Shown piece by piece: positions 8,913 to 16,809 of a DNA stretch of 52,674 bases. Under the pieces are notes generated by a model, which was not told the DNA's origin, searched no databases, and was given only the letters and a program-made list of their open reading frames with translations. How positions within the stretch are numbered: the first letter of the stretch is position 1; every line of letters starts with the position of its first letter. Location: the NCBI GenBank assembly GCA_937991535.1, contig CALKHN010000064.1:1-52674 (forward strand). The letters are read 5' to 3'. Position numbers and translations under genes: made by a program. The stretch is from an uncultured Sphingobacteriales bacterium (GTDB taxonomy: Bacteria; Bacteroidota; Bacteroidia; Chitinophagales; Chitinophagaceae).

Positions 8913-9776
8913 TCAGTACGTTGCTCTAAAGCGGCTATCATATAAGCTTTTCGTAAGTCCAAGTACATTTTCAGGAGAATTATTTTCAAGCAGATGAAGT
9001 TCAGGTGGTGTGAGCCCGGTAAATTCTTTGTAATCTTTTGACAAGTGTTGATAATCTGAATAATTGCATTCAATCGCCACTTTCAACCAATCCCAATCAG
9101 GATGAGCATTTTTTGTATTGAAGGCTTTATTAAACCGGATTATCCTTGCATACGTTTTGGGATTAACCCCTATCCTTTCGTAGAACTTCCTTTTAAATTG
9201 TTTTGTGCAGAGGCAGGATTCTCTCGCTAACCAGCCAAGAGGCACATTACTATTACCTTTCATCATGCACTTGCTTACCGAATCCAGTAGATGCTGTTCT
9301 TTTCTTGCATTGCTAATCAAGACGCCTACAAATCTGTCAGCTATTAAGAGCATTTCGGTGTAGCTATCAGCATTTTGTAACTGCTCATAAACCAATCGGA
9401 TATTTTTTGGTAAAATACTTTCTGCTTCGAGGCATTGATTACTCAATTCAAAAGCTGGAATGCCGGTTAACCTAAATAAACCAGTAGGTTGAAAAACAAT
9501 CTGAAAATTTAAGAAACCGTCTCCATAAAAATATCTTCTGTTAATAGAAGTTTGTTGACCGAAAAATATAATTAGCAAATGAACATTCTCTTTATGACAT
9601 TTTTGAAATTCAATATCAAAACTTCCTTTCAATAGAAAATAGATACATTCTTCCGGTTTTGGAGGATAAGCTTTAATAGAAACCTCAGTGATTTTATCAA
9701 ATTCAAAATGAACAATCCTGTAGAATTGTATAAAATCCCTGAACGCAGGGGCAGGTAAAAAATCTTTTAAAATCAT
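8913..9776 (-). CDS. AraC-family transcriptional regulator
   Basis: A 287-residue regulator. The N-terminal half (about 1-150) is a cupin-like sensor region of the kind seen before Bacteroidota AraC domains, starting FLPAPAFRDFIQFY. The C-terminal part (about 175-275) is the double helix-turn-helix, with LCTKQFKRKFYERIGVNPKT and YSDYQHLSKDYKEFTG-type segments. It sits directly upstream of the aldehyde dehydrogenase on the same strand and is the obvious candidate regulator. The ligand cannot be told from sequence. Confidence 0.85.
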   Translation of the reverse strand: MILKDFLPAPAFRDFIQFYRIVHFEFDKITEVSIKAYPPKPEECIYFLLKGSFDIEFQKCHKENVHLLIIFFGQQTSINRRYFYGDGFLNFQIVFQPTGLFRLTGIPAFELSNQCLEAESILPKNIRLVYEQLQNADSYTEMLLIADRFVGVLISNARKEQHLLDSVSKCMMKGNSNVPLGWLARESCLCTKQFKRKFYERIGVNPKTYARIIRFNKAFNTKNAHPDWDWLKVAIECNYSDYQHLSKDYKEFTGLTPPELHLLENNSPENVLGLTKSLYDSRFRATY

Positions 9777-9953
9777 CTGTAAGATTTTAAATTCAGCAGG
9801 CTTACAGAAATAATTCCTCCCGAAATCCGTCTAAGAAGACTGCACAACAGTACGTCTTGGAGATGTGGAGGTATTTTAAAATCATAAGTCAGTAACCGCT
9901 ACTAAATTTGTAATTAAAAGCCTATTGTTTATTCTATTACCCGGAGTTATTCG

Positions 9954-10310
9954 TCAACCGGAGCTGAATCTGAATATCAGACTGAAAATAAAAACATATT
10001 CGTCTCCCGCCAAAGCCACCAGGTTGCCTGCCGTGTTTTGCTCCTTTTGCTTTGAATAAGGAAAAATGGTTTTCGTGATTGCCTTGCTGATTCTTCCGAG
10101 CACACGACAGAAAGGTTTGTGTATAATGACAGTTGGATCCCATAATACATTTTTGATCGCGTCTGAAGCCTTGTGTTCAGCAACGAGGATCGCGACATCA
10201 GGAAGCTGAAGGTTCTTTAGCTCCCCGCAAGATTTGCAAAATTTTACACTTTGTGCTGAGGCTGCGCCGATAAAAAATATAAGCGCAAAAGAGGTACTGA
10301 CATTTCTCAT
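9954..10310 (-). pseudogene. Relic of a tannase/feruloyl esterase gene (N-terminal fragment)
   Basis: An open frame of 118 codons begins with a signal peptide (ATG at 10310, cleavage after about residue 19). It continues with FCKSCGELKNLQLPDVAI and then PFCRVLGRISKAI. This order resembles the N-terminus of tannase/feruloyl esterase family proteins, where a Cys-containing 'C..L..L.LP...I' segment precedes 'PAFCRV.G.I.P'. Family members run to about 500 residues or more, but here the similarity fades after about 80 residues. The frame -1 translation over about 9960-10060 gives a glycine-rich GGFGG stretch, consistent with a frameshift into the usual 'GNGGFAG' region. The catalytic serine region is absent. 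I read it as a truncated, frameshifted relic; an unrelated short exported protein is the alternative. Confidence 0.5.
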
Positions 10311-11063
10311 ACGATGATCCGTTTTAGTGATGTACGATTGTTGAGTCGTCGAATAGTGATCTCCTGTGGACTGCCAACCGGTGGTTCTGCAAGTTTTGAG
10401 GTTTGTTTAACATGGCAGGTAACGAACAGCGCTTGCTGCTGTGGCGGTATATATTGAACGTCCGGCTCCGAACCGCCGCTGAATAAAGATATATTGTTTA
10501 ATGTTAACTATTATTCCCCGGATCACCCCAACACAAAAGCATCTCCTGCCTGATCTGCAAAATACCTCAACTTCAAAGAGCGGCAACCCCATAATGTAAG
10601 GCGGCAATGTAGGTTGTGTCTGCCCCGCAAGGCGGAGTTCAACAGCGTTTTCATTTCTCGTCCTACGGACGAAACGAAAGCTTAGTTATTGTATTCACAA
10701 TGAATTCCACCACATTGTTGCACAGACTGCTTGAATACAGCATTTTAATTTTAAAGGCAGGCTTCCGGAATGTGGATAATAACATGCAGAGGGTTTTCAC
10801 AAGACGGGTGAAATGAAGAGCCTGGATTATTCAAACCGGTAATGCACGAGGCAGCAGATCGTAAAAAAAGAAAAAGTGAATGTGAGCACCCGGAAAGTTT
10901 TAATAAGGCAGATTAAAAAGCCCAATAAATGTATTCTTTCTTTTTTTAAAAGTGAAACGATTTGGGAAATTTATTTTTGTTCGTGCAGCATTGATAGCAG
11001 CCGTTCTGGTGTTGTCACCAGTGAATGCTGTTGTTGTAAAAATTCGGTAAGATCCTTTCGGTG
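10311..11063. other. Spacer without a recognisable gene
   Basis: Only short, unsupported frames are present. It contains the second arm of the degenerate direct repeat (10570-10594) and a small hairpin (tcgtcc-tac-ggacga, about 10658-10671). It looks like decayed or intergenic DNA between the tannase relic and the exosortase operon. Confidence 0.5.
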
Positions 11064-11690
11064 TTACTCTGATTCACCGGTGTCTTCTTCTTCCGATGTT
11101 TTATTCCTGAATTTTTTGTAGAAGAACCAGATCATACCCAGCAGCACAATATAGCAGCCGTAGTTAAATAAATCATGATGGTCCAGTGTTCTGCCATGTG
11201 TCCAGCTTTGCTTCCATTCCTTCCAGTTGTTTTCAAGTGCAATCATCAGCAGGGCGGTGCGGCAGCAGTTAAGAAACCATATTCCTAACAGACCACCAAT
11301 ACCCCAAATGATTTTCTTTTTCCAATTCATTTTGTTAGCCAAAATAAATGCAGCCCAGAAGCTAAATATACCCAGCCCAACACACTGCCAGTTCATAAAA
11401 AGACTGTGCCCTCCCGGTACCACCAGGTATCGCGTGTTGACTACATGGGTATCAAGGCCCACCGCCTGGGTCATGAGGTTGGTGGTATGCATGATGCTGC
11501 CGGTAATCCAGTAAATATAATTTAAGTGTTCGGTAAAAAACGTACTGTGCTTTTCGCCCGGAAGCATCAAATCAACAAAATACATATTGAGATAATAAAA
11601 AACGGCGAAGAAGGCGCCGAATTTCAGCAGAAATGAGAAATCAAAATAGCGGTTTATTTCCTTACTTACGGATTTGATGAAAACCAACAT
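11064..11690 (-). CDS. Exosortase/archaeosortase-family transpeptidase
   Basis: A 208-residue polytopic membrane protein with about six membrane segments. It carries the exosortase catalytic triad in order: Cys103 in NWQCVGLG, Arg144 in NCCRTALLMI, and a His at 171/172 in DHHDLFNYG. Exosortases are cysteine transpeptidases in the cytoplasmic membrane that cut C-terminal sorting signals (PEP-CTERM in Proteobacteria, other tripartite signals in Bacteroidota) and pass the protein on to the surface. The tail SEEEDTGESE is acidic and cytosolic by charge. It is the last gene of a minus-strand cluster, 124 bases after a small protein bearing a PID-type sorting signal, its likely substrate. The exact exosortase subfamily cannot be assigned by eye. 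Confidence 0.82.
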   Translation of the reverse strand: MLVFIKSVSKEINRYFDFSFLLKFGAFFAVFYYLNMYFVDLMLPGEKHSTFFTEHLNYIYWITGSIMHTTNLMTQAVGLDTHVVNTRYLVVPGGHSLFMNWQCVGLGIFSFWAAFILANKMNWKKKIIWGIGGLLGIWFLNCCRTALLMIALENNWKEWKQSWTHGRTLDHHDLFNYGCYIVLLGMIWFFYKKFRNKTSEEEDTGESE

Positions 11691-11738
11691 TGTGTTCAGT
11701 AGTTTCGGTGAATAATAGGGTATACGCTATAATAGCCA

Positions 11739-11781
11739 GTTACTTTGAAGAATATGCTGGGTTATAGCCCTCCAAAGTAAC
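11739..11781 (-). promoter_or_regulatory. Inverted repeat between the sorting-signal gene and the exosortase gene
   Basis: GTTACTTTG (11739-11747) pairs perfectly with CAAAGTAAC (11773-11781) around a 25-base loop that is itself partly self-complementary. No T run follows on the minus strand, so it is not a classic terminator. It could set the ratio of substrate to exosortase by attenuation or mRNA processing. Confidence 0.5.
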
Positions 11782-11814
11782 CGGCATCTGATATATCAAT
11801 AGAGTGCTACTGCT

Positions 11815-12051
11815 TTATTCAACCTTTTTCAAATCATCCTGTGCTTTAGGTTCTTTTTTCCTTTTGTCGTATGCTTTCTTTGCTCCGTAGGCAACTCCGG
11901 CGGCAATCAGCAGGCTTAATCCGCCGTCAATGGGTATTTCATCAGGATCTCCTCCCGGATCGCCCGGCAATTGGGCCAACAACGAAGGAATATACATTAC
12001 AAAGCATACAATGGTCACAACTGCAGTTGTCAAAAGGGGCTTTAGTTTCAT
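11815..12051 (-). CDS. Minimal PID-CTERM-type exosortase substrate
   Basis: A 78-residue protein with two hydrophobic segments. Residues 1-26 form a signal peptide ending SLLAQ. A short Pro/Gly/Asp linker (about 27-39) follows. Then comes Pro40-Ile41-Asp42-Gly-Gly, a membrane segment (about 44-57) and a basic cluster (KKAYDKRKK), with a mostly charged tail. Motif, hydrophobic helix and basic tail form the tripartite layout of C-terminal sorting signals, and the PID form is known from Bacteroidota. Between signal peptide and sorting motif only about a dozen residues remain, so a processed product would be a very short acidic peptide. Its neighbour 124 bases downstream is an exosortase. The gene follows the adhesin by 39 bases, consistent with one operon. 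Confidence 0.75.
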   Translation of the reverse strand: MKLKPLLTTAVVTIVCFVMYIPSLLAQLPGDPGGDPDEIPIDGGLSLLIAAGVAYGAKKAYDKRKKEPKAQDDLKKVE

Positions 12052-12090
12052 AATAAACGTTTTATAAGAATTAAAAAAGTGGTTACAGAT

Positions 12091-15000
12091 TTATTTGGTC
12101 AAAAGTTTAATAACGGTACGCGTATCTTTTCCGGTTATCCTTAACTGGTAGATGCCGGCCGGTAATTTTCTTTCTAAGTCGAGTTTCTGGTTCATGCTGC
12201 CACCTGCGTGCTGAATATTCCTGCGCAATACAACCTGTCCTGCGCTGTTCAGCAGTTCTACTCTGTACATTCCTGCTGTCGAATTTTCAAACTGCAGGTT
12301 TACATTTCCATTGATAACCGGATTGGGATAAGCTTTGATCAATTGTTTACCCAATATACCGGCGTTGGTGATGGATTTCCTGGTCAACAGCACTACTTTA
12401 AACCTGTCGCAACTTGCGGAAGCCGCATCGGAATTTACCTGGAAGTATACCTGCGATATTTCATCTGTGTTTATCGTTGTGGAAGTATGCAGGTAATTGT
12501 CTTCAATAGTAGCCGAAGCCACATCTGTAAGATCAATGGGATTGAACTCCAGGATATAACTTCTTTGCGTTGTATTGGAGAGATTAAGATAAAGCGTGTC
12601 GCCATTATCACTTATCGGTGACCTTCTGTCAACCATCAGCGATTGACCCTGCCTTACGATGGCCAGGTTTTCAAGCTCATTTGGCATCTTAATGGCATCC
12701 ATATCATCAATAGTGCTGGAGAAATTACGGCTGTAAGAAGTAAACACTTCATCTAAGATATTTGTTCCGGCATCATTGATGGTTTGCAGGTTGATCCTTA
12801 ACCCCTGGGCGTTCTTTGCCGGTGCAAATACCAATCCTCCATTTGCTGACTGCTGATCGCTGACCGCTGAAAGTTCACTGCTGATACCTGATACTTGACC
12901 ACTGACCACTGACTGCTCACTGCTGGTAGCTGATCGCTGATCGCTACCGGCTGACTGTCTAAACACATTCTGCGCAGGCGTTGCCGATTTGTCGGATTCT
13001 TTGATCATGATGCTTCCGGCCGCTCCGGTAGACTGTACCAGGAAGCCCTGCCCACTTTGGATATACTGGCTTTCGGGGCTAACCGAAGCCGGTGTAACAT
13101 CATAGCCTGTACCATTGTAGCTGATATTTACATAAGCGCCTACTCCATAAGTACCACCCATTTTGGGATCCCACACGTAGAAACTGTTCTTTACATTGGT
13201 TCTGGTAATGGTTGCAAAATTGATGGGTGAAGCAAAGGGGTTGGCTACCGCTGTAAACCCTGTAGCGCCAACAGGTATGGTTTGGTTACCGGTGAGCAAT
13301 GGCCCGTTCGCGCGGAGTGTTGTGTTGTTGGCGGGAACTGTATTGTCTTTCATTGTAATGCTTCTGTCTCCTCTTACAAACAGGAAGTAAGGCTTATTGG
13401 CAACTGTTGCTGTTGTTGTGCTGGTTACAGCCAGCAATGCGCCTGCGGAAGTAAAGCTTTTCAGTGATGATGTGCTTTGACCAAGGATATTCTGGTCAAA
13501 ACCATTGGCAACCGATCCCACGGTTATGAATGTTCCATATCCCGGATTAGGGTTGGAGTTGGGGGATGCAGTTGTTACACCTTCCTGCCATGCCTGGTTA
13601 ATGGTTTGCATGCCGCCTACCGGAGCGTTCATGAGTCTCCATGCCCTGCGTGCAGGTATATAGCGTTCAACAGTAACATTACCGTTAATGCTTCCGCCTA
13701 CAGGCGCAACCCTTGCCGTGCTGGTTGCATTGCTCTTGAGCGTAAGTTTGTCGGCTGTATTGAGCACACCCTTTGTAACCATCAGTACATCGTAAATGCT
13801 TAATGCAGTACCAATGGTTGCTGAAGCGCCGGTTCCGGTACGGTTCAGCGTTAACATTTTTAAGCTGCTGCCAGCGCCTGCTGTAAAGTTCAGGTTACCC
13901 GGGCTGCCGCCATTGGTTCCGATGACAGCGAGATTCGATGTGGTGGATCCGGTTAAAGTTCCCGTGCCGGTTAGAGTAGTAATGGATAAAGTGTACCCGT
14001 TGATCTTTAACTGGCTGCCCGATGGATTATTGAGTGTGCCATACACGGTCCAGTTGCCCGTCATCATATAATTGCCGGAACGATTGGCGAGGTTAAAGAT
14101 CTTACCATCGCCGAAATCGGTTGGGTTGGCGCCGCTTCCATCGAGGTTTACACCCCAGGTAAGTACATTATGCAAATTGCCCGCCGCTTTGGAATAATAT
14201 ATATTGCTCGCGGTTTTTGTCCATGTAAATTTAGCCGGCGCGGTGATAGTGCCTACAGACGCCACAATGTTGTCGTCACCTTCGTTAGCGCCGGTATAAC
14301 AGAATTTGGCTATGCCGCTTGTATTGGTGTTGGCAAAGCCGGTACTGCCCGGGTTAGCGCCTGTGATCGTAAAGTCTACACGAACGCCTGCCAAAGGATT
14401 GTTGAACTGATCGGTTACCTTCGCTTCAAGGCAATGTTCTGTGCCCACGGCGCCGGTACCGGTTAAAGGTGTAACACTTAAATTGGTTACACTGGCTACA
14501 GGAGCAAGGGATTGGCCACCCGGGTACCCATACGAGTCGTAACTGTCGTATCCGTAAACAAAAATACCGAAAGGAAGATTGGAGCCATTGATGGTATGCG
14601 ACCCCAGAGAAATATTCAATTGTGCGCCCCTGAAGCCTGTAGCGCCGATCGGTGAAAATGATGCGGCCGGTATAACAACACCGTCTAACTTTAATGTGCC
14701 TACTGCCGCCGCCGGTGCTACTACATTTACATAATTGCCGCTAAATCCCGAAGCGGGAGTAGAAAACGTATAATTTCCGAGAAACTGTTCATAGGGAGTA
14801 ATGAGCATCATAAATGGATCGGATGTAACGCCATCGTAACTGCTGCTGTTGGAATATTGTGCCACCAGGATGGGATTGTTCGACTTGATCTGAGATGCAA
14901 CTGTAAGAACCGTTTCAAATAATTGTCCTTTATTTAAGTTGGCAACAATAACACCATTCACTTCAACTGTAGTATTATTGGCCGATGCCAGGAAACGGAA

Positions 15001-15810
15001 AGTGTCTCCTCTTGTTCTTGTTTTTAGCGGAACTGAAATAAAGTTCTTACCCCATGCTGTAGTGGGCGGGAGTTGCTCAACAATATGATCGCATGCATAA
15101 TAGTTCATAGGAATATTGGCGCATTGCATACCTCCGAATACCGCAATCGGTTTATTGGAAGTGATCAATGAACCCGAAAGGTCCTGCGGTGCAGCATCTG
15201 TGTTGCGCAAGAGATAGGTTTGCCCCTGGTTAAGTACGATATTATAGGGTACGCCTGCGGGTCTTCCGCTGGTGGTAGCCGTTGGCGTAATGGTAACCAT
15301 GGTAGCATTTTGTGAAGCCACAATACCAAACTGCGTGCTGTTAACAATATTGGTGTTTTTATAACCCAGGTTAATGTAAGAAGTACCGAGTATGTCGGTG
15401 GGTAAGGCCAGGTAAGCATCCGTAGTTGCAGTATACCTGTTCAGTCCATATACCGTAACTTCCTTGCCCGCAACAATATGAATACCTTTATTTTCTATTA
15501 CGTTCGAGAGATTCATCTCAAGTATTCCGGTTGGTAAATTAACGGTGGTTACTATACCAGGCGTAACAGTAAAGTTTGCATTAAAACCCATTCCCGGCGC
15601 GGAAACGGTACCAGTAGTGCTCTCATCCCCGCTGATGAAAAAAGACAGCGCGCCGGGGTTAAAGTTCCCGGGAAATGCAAGCCAGAAATCCTTGCCCTTA
15701 CTATCGGGCGCCTGGGCATTGGCTGCGATGAAAAAGGTACTTAAAAGGACGGAAAGCCAAAGTGGCAAAAAAATTTTTTTCAAAGATGGCAGCAAGTAAA
15801 ATTGTTTCAT
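12091..15810 (-). CDS. Giant T9SS-secreted adhesin: IgGFc-binding domain, Ig-like domain, C-terminal sorting domain
   Basis: A 1239-residue surface protein. A signal peptide (about 1-33) is followed by an IgGFc-binding-protein N-terminal-type domain (about 36-440), with GKDFWLAFPGN, the AVFGGMQCANIP and CDHIVEQLPP segments and FGIFVYGYDSYDSYGYPGG. A bacterial Ig-like domain follows (about 450-545, TDQFNNPLAGVRVDF), then Gly/Thr/Asn-rich beta-strand repeats (about 550-720) and a long beta-rich part. The last ~85 residues are a type A T9SS sorting domain (AYPNPVINGNVNLQF, AGIYQLRITGKD). Expected fate is export by Sec, passage through T9SS and surface anchoring. Residues 952-990 are an odd Ser/Gln/Asp-rich insert encoded by word-repeat DNA. 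The domain name does not prove antibody binding. It lies 29 bases after the 165-aa unknown. Confidence 0.85.
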   Translation of the reverse strand: MKQFYLLPSLKKIFLPLWLSVLLSTFFIAANAQAPDSKGKDFWLAFPGNFNPGALSFFISGDESTTGTVSAPGMGFNANFTVTPGIVTTVNLPTGILEMNLSNVIENKGIHIVAGKEVTVYGLNRYTATTDAYLALPTDILGTSYINLGYKNTNIVNSTQFGIVASQNATMVTITPTATTSGRPAGVPYNIVLNQGQTYLLRNTDAAPQDLSGSLITSNKPIAVFGGMQCANIPMNYYACDHIVEQLPPTTAWGKNFISVPLKTRTRGDTFRFLASANNTTVEVNGVIVANLNKGQLFETVLTVASQIKSNNPILVAQYSNSSSYDGVTSDPFMMLITPYEQFLGNYTFSTPASGFSGNYVNVVAPAAAVGTLKLDGVVIPAASFSPIGATGFRGAQLNISLGSHTINGSNLPFGIFVYGYDSYDSYGYPGGQSLAPVASVTNLSVTPLTGTGAVGTEHCLEAKVTDQFNNPLAGVRVDFTITGANPGSTGFANTNTSGIAKFCYTGANEGDDNIVASVGTITAPAKFTWTKTASNIYYSKAAGNLHNVLTWGVNLDGSGANPTDFGDGKIFNLANRSGNYMMTGNWTVYGTLNNPSGSQLKINGYTLSITTLTGTGTLTGSTTSNLAVIGTNGGSPGNLNFTAGAGSSLKMLTLNRTGTGASATIGTALSIYDVLMVTKGVLNTADKLTLKSNATSTARVAPVGGSINGNVTVERYIPARRAWRLMNAPVGGMQTINQAWQEGVTTASPNSNPNPGYGTFITVGSVANGFDQNILGQSTSSLKSFTSAGALLAVTSTTTATVANKPYFLFVRGDRSITMKDNTVPANNTTLRANGPLLTGNQTIPVGATGFTAVANPFASPINFATITRTNVKNSFYVWDPKMGGTYGVGAYVNISYNGTGYDVTPASVSPESQYIQSGQGFLVQSTGAAGSIMIKESDKSATPAQNVFRQSAGSDQRSATSSEQSVVSGQVSGISSELSAVSDQQSANGGLVFAPAKNAQGLRINLQTINDAGTNILDEVFTSYSRNFSSTIDDMDAIKMPNELENLAIVRQGQSLMVDRRSPISDNGDTLYLNLSNTTQRSYILEFNPIDLTDVASATIEDNYLHTSTTINTDEISQVYFQVNSDAASASCDRFKVVLLTRKSITNAGILGKQLIKAYPNPVINGNVNLQFENSTAGMYRVELLNSAGQVVLRRNIQHAGGSMNQKLDLERKLPAGIYQLRITGKDTRTVIKLLTK
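12840..12961. repeat. Word-repeat DNA in frame inside the adhesin gene
   Basis: About 120 bases consist of variants of gctgatc, gctgaccgctgaaag, cactgctgat, ctgatacttgacc and actgaccactgactgctc. The same words occur in the noncoding spacer at 1-160. Read on the minus strand the block encodes residues 952-990, rich in Ser, Gln, Asp, Glu and Val and unlike the flanking beta-rich sequence. The insert keeps the frame open. Confidence 0.75.
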
Positions 15811-15839
15811 ACATGTTGGGATTGGTGGTTATGAAATTT

Positions 15840-16337
15840 TTAATTGGCGTTGGTCACGGTGATGTCTTTATAACTGAATTTAGAAATTACTGCTATATAG
15901 GTAAGAACGGCTTTAGAAGCAAGAACAACCAATTCTTTATGAATGGGATTGTTACAATCCGCTTCAAAGGTTTCGCCGGGCTGAATAAGCATTTTTTTCT
16001 TTTCTCCTTTTCCTTCGGCATCTTTTTCTATCTGTGTTTGGAAAGTTTCCTTCCATGATACTTCCACCGCGTGTTTGTTCAGATTGTTTAGTTTTAGAAA
16101 TACGGCATCGCTGCCTTTACATGCAGACAAGGCATAGAAAAACTCCACGCCATTAACCGTTTTATCCAATTGCCAGTTTGGCTCTTGTTCCTCATGAGGC
16201 AGAAAATAATCGTGAGATGCATATATACCGGGAGATAGGAAAATAGCAATGATCAATAAAATTTTTGCAAGGACTGATTTACGCCTGCGATATCCCGAAG
16301 TGGGTATGGTAGCGGTATGATCTGAAAAACCTTTCAT
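15840..16337 (-). CDS. Exported or membrane-anchored protein of unknown function, first gene of the adhesin/exosortase cluster
   Basis: A 165-residue protein with a basic N-terminus (GYRRRKS), one hydrophobic segment (about residues 23-41, a signal peptide or anchor) and a soluble rest of about 120 residues. That rest contains two cysteines (in SACKGSD and ADCNNP), which could form a disulphide, and reads as an all-beta domain with strands such as GVEFFYALSACKGSD and VLTYIAVISKF. I do not recognise the family. It starts at an ATG with about 70 AT-rich bases before it and ends 29 bases before the adhesin start, so it probably belongs to the same transcript. A partner or accessory role for the adhesin is inference from position only. 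Confidence 0.6.
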   Translation of the reverse strand: MKGFSDHTATIPTSGYRRRKSVLAKILLIIAIFLSPGIYASHDYFLPHEEQEPNWQLDKTVNGVEFFYALSACKGSDAVFLKLNNLNKHAVEVSWKETFQTQIEKDAEGKGEKKKMLIQPGETFEADCNNPIHKELVVLASKAVLTYIAVISKFSYKDITVTNAN

Positions 16338-16809
16338 AGAGAATTTGTTATGATGAATAACAAGATGATCTTAAAATCAGACTCTCTGATCTTAGGTCTC
16401 CCATGGTTTTAATAATGTTGGATGGATTTTAAACCTGCCTGGCAAGAGTCTCCTGCATAGACTGGTTATGCATTGCATATTGGAGGATGGCGTCAGGGAG
16501 TAAAACGGATTTGCACAAATAATGCTAAGCCGCAAAATGAATAAAATATTCGGGATAAGATTTTAAGAAATGGATTTTAAGAAATGGATTTTAAAATGAG
16601 GGGTACAGTACTTGTGGAGTGACGTAAGCGGACTTGAAGCAGGGACAGATTTAACAGGCATTAAATATAGAAAAGTTTTTCAACAAAATGAAATTTTTGA
16701 TTAGGTAATTTATGCAAAAACGCATGTTTTTTTTATAAACAGGTAAAATTTCTGATATCTACTAACAATCGTTAATTTGCCACTAACATCTTTCACCAAT
16801 TTGCTTATT
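16338..16809. other. Divergent spacer between the adhesin cluster and the TonB receptor, with 14-base tandem repeat
   Basis: This 470-base spacer must hold promoters for both directions. The only repeat noticed is gattttaagaaatg, present twice in tandem with a partial third copy (16559-16598). AT-rich DNA with runs of T follows up to the receptor gene. No gene was recognised. Confidence 0.5.

Noticed and set aside
6956..10594. Insertion sequence or composite transposon
   Set aside because: No transposase gene or terminal inverted repeats are visible; only a degenerate direct repeat supports mobility.
10407..10607. Minus-strand 66-codon frame starting MPPYIMG
   Set aside because: It is encoded by the degenerate direct repeat, has no support from domain, length or context, and ends in nothing recognisable.
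10876..11121. 81-codon plus-strand frame in the spacer before the exosortase gene
   Set aside because: It runs antisense into the exosortase C-terminus and has no recognisable features.
12208..14466. Plus-strand frames opposite the adhesin gene
   Set aside because: They are antisense shadows of a long gene with clear domain structure on the minus strand.
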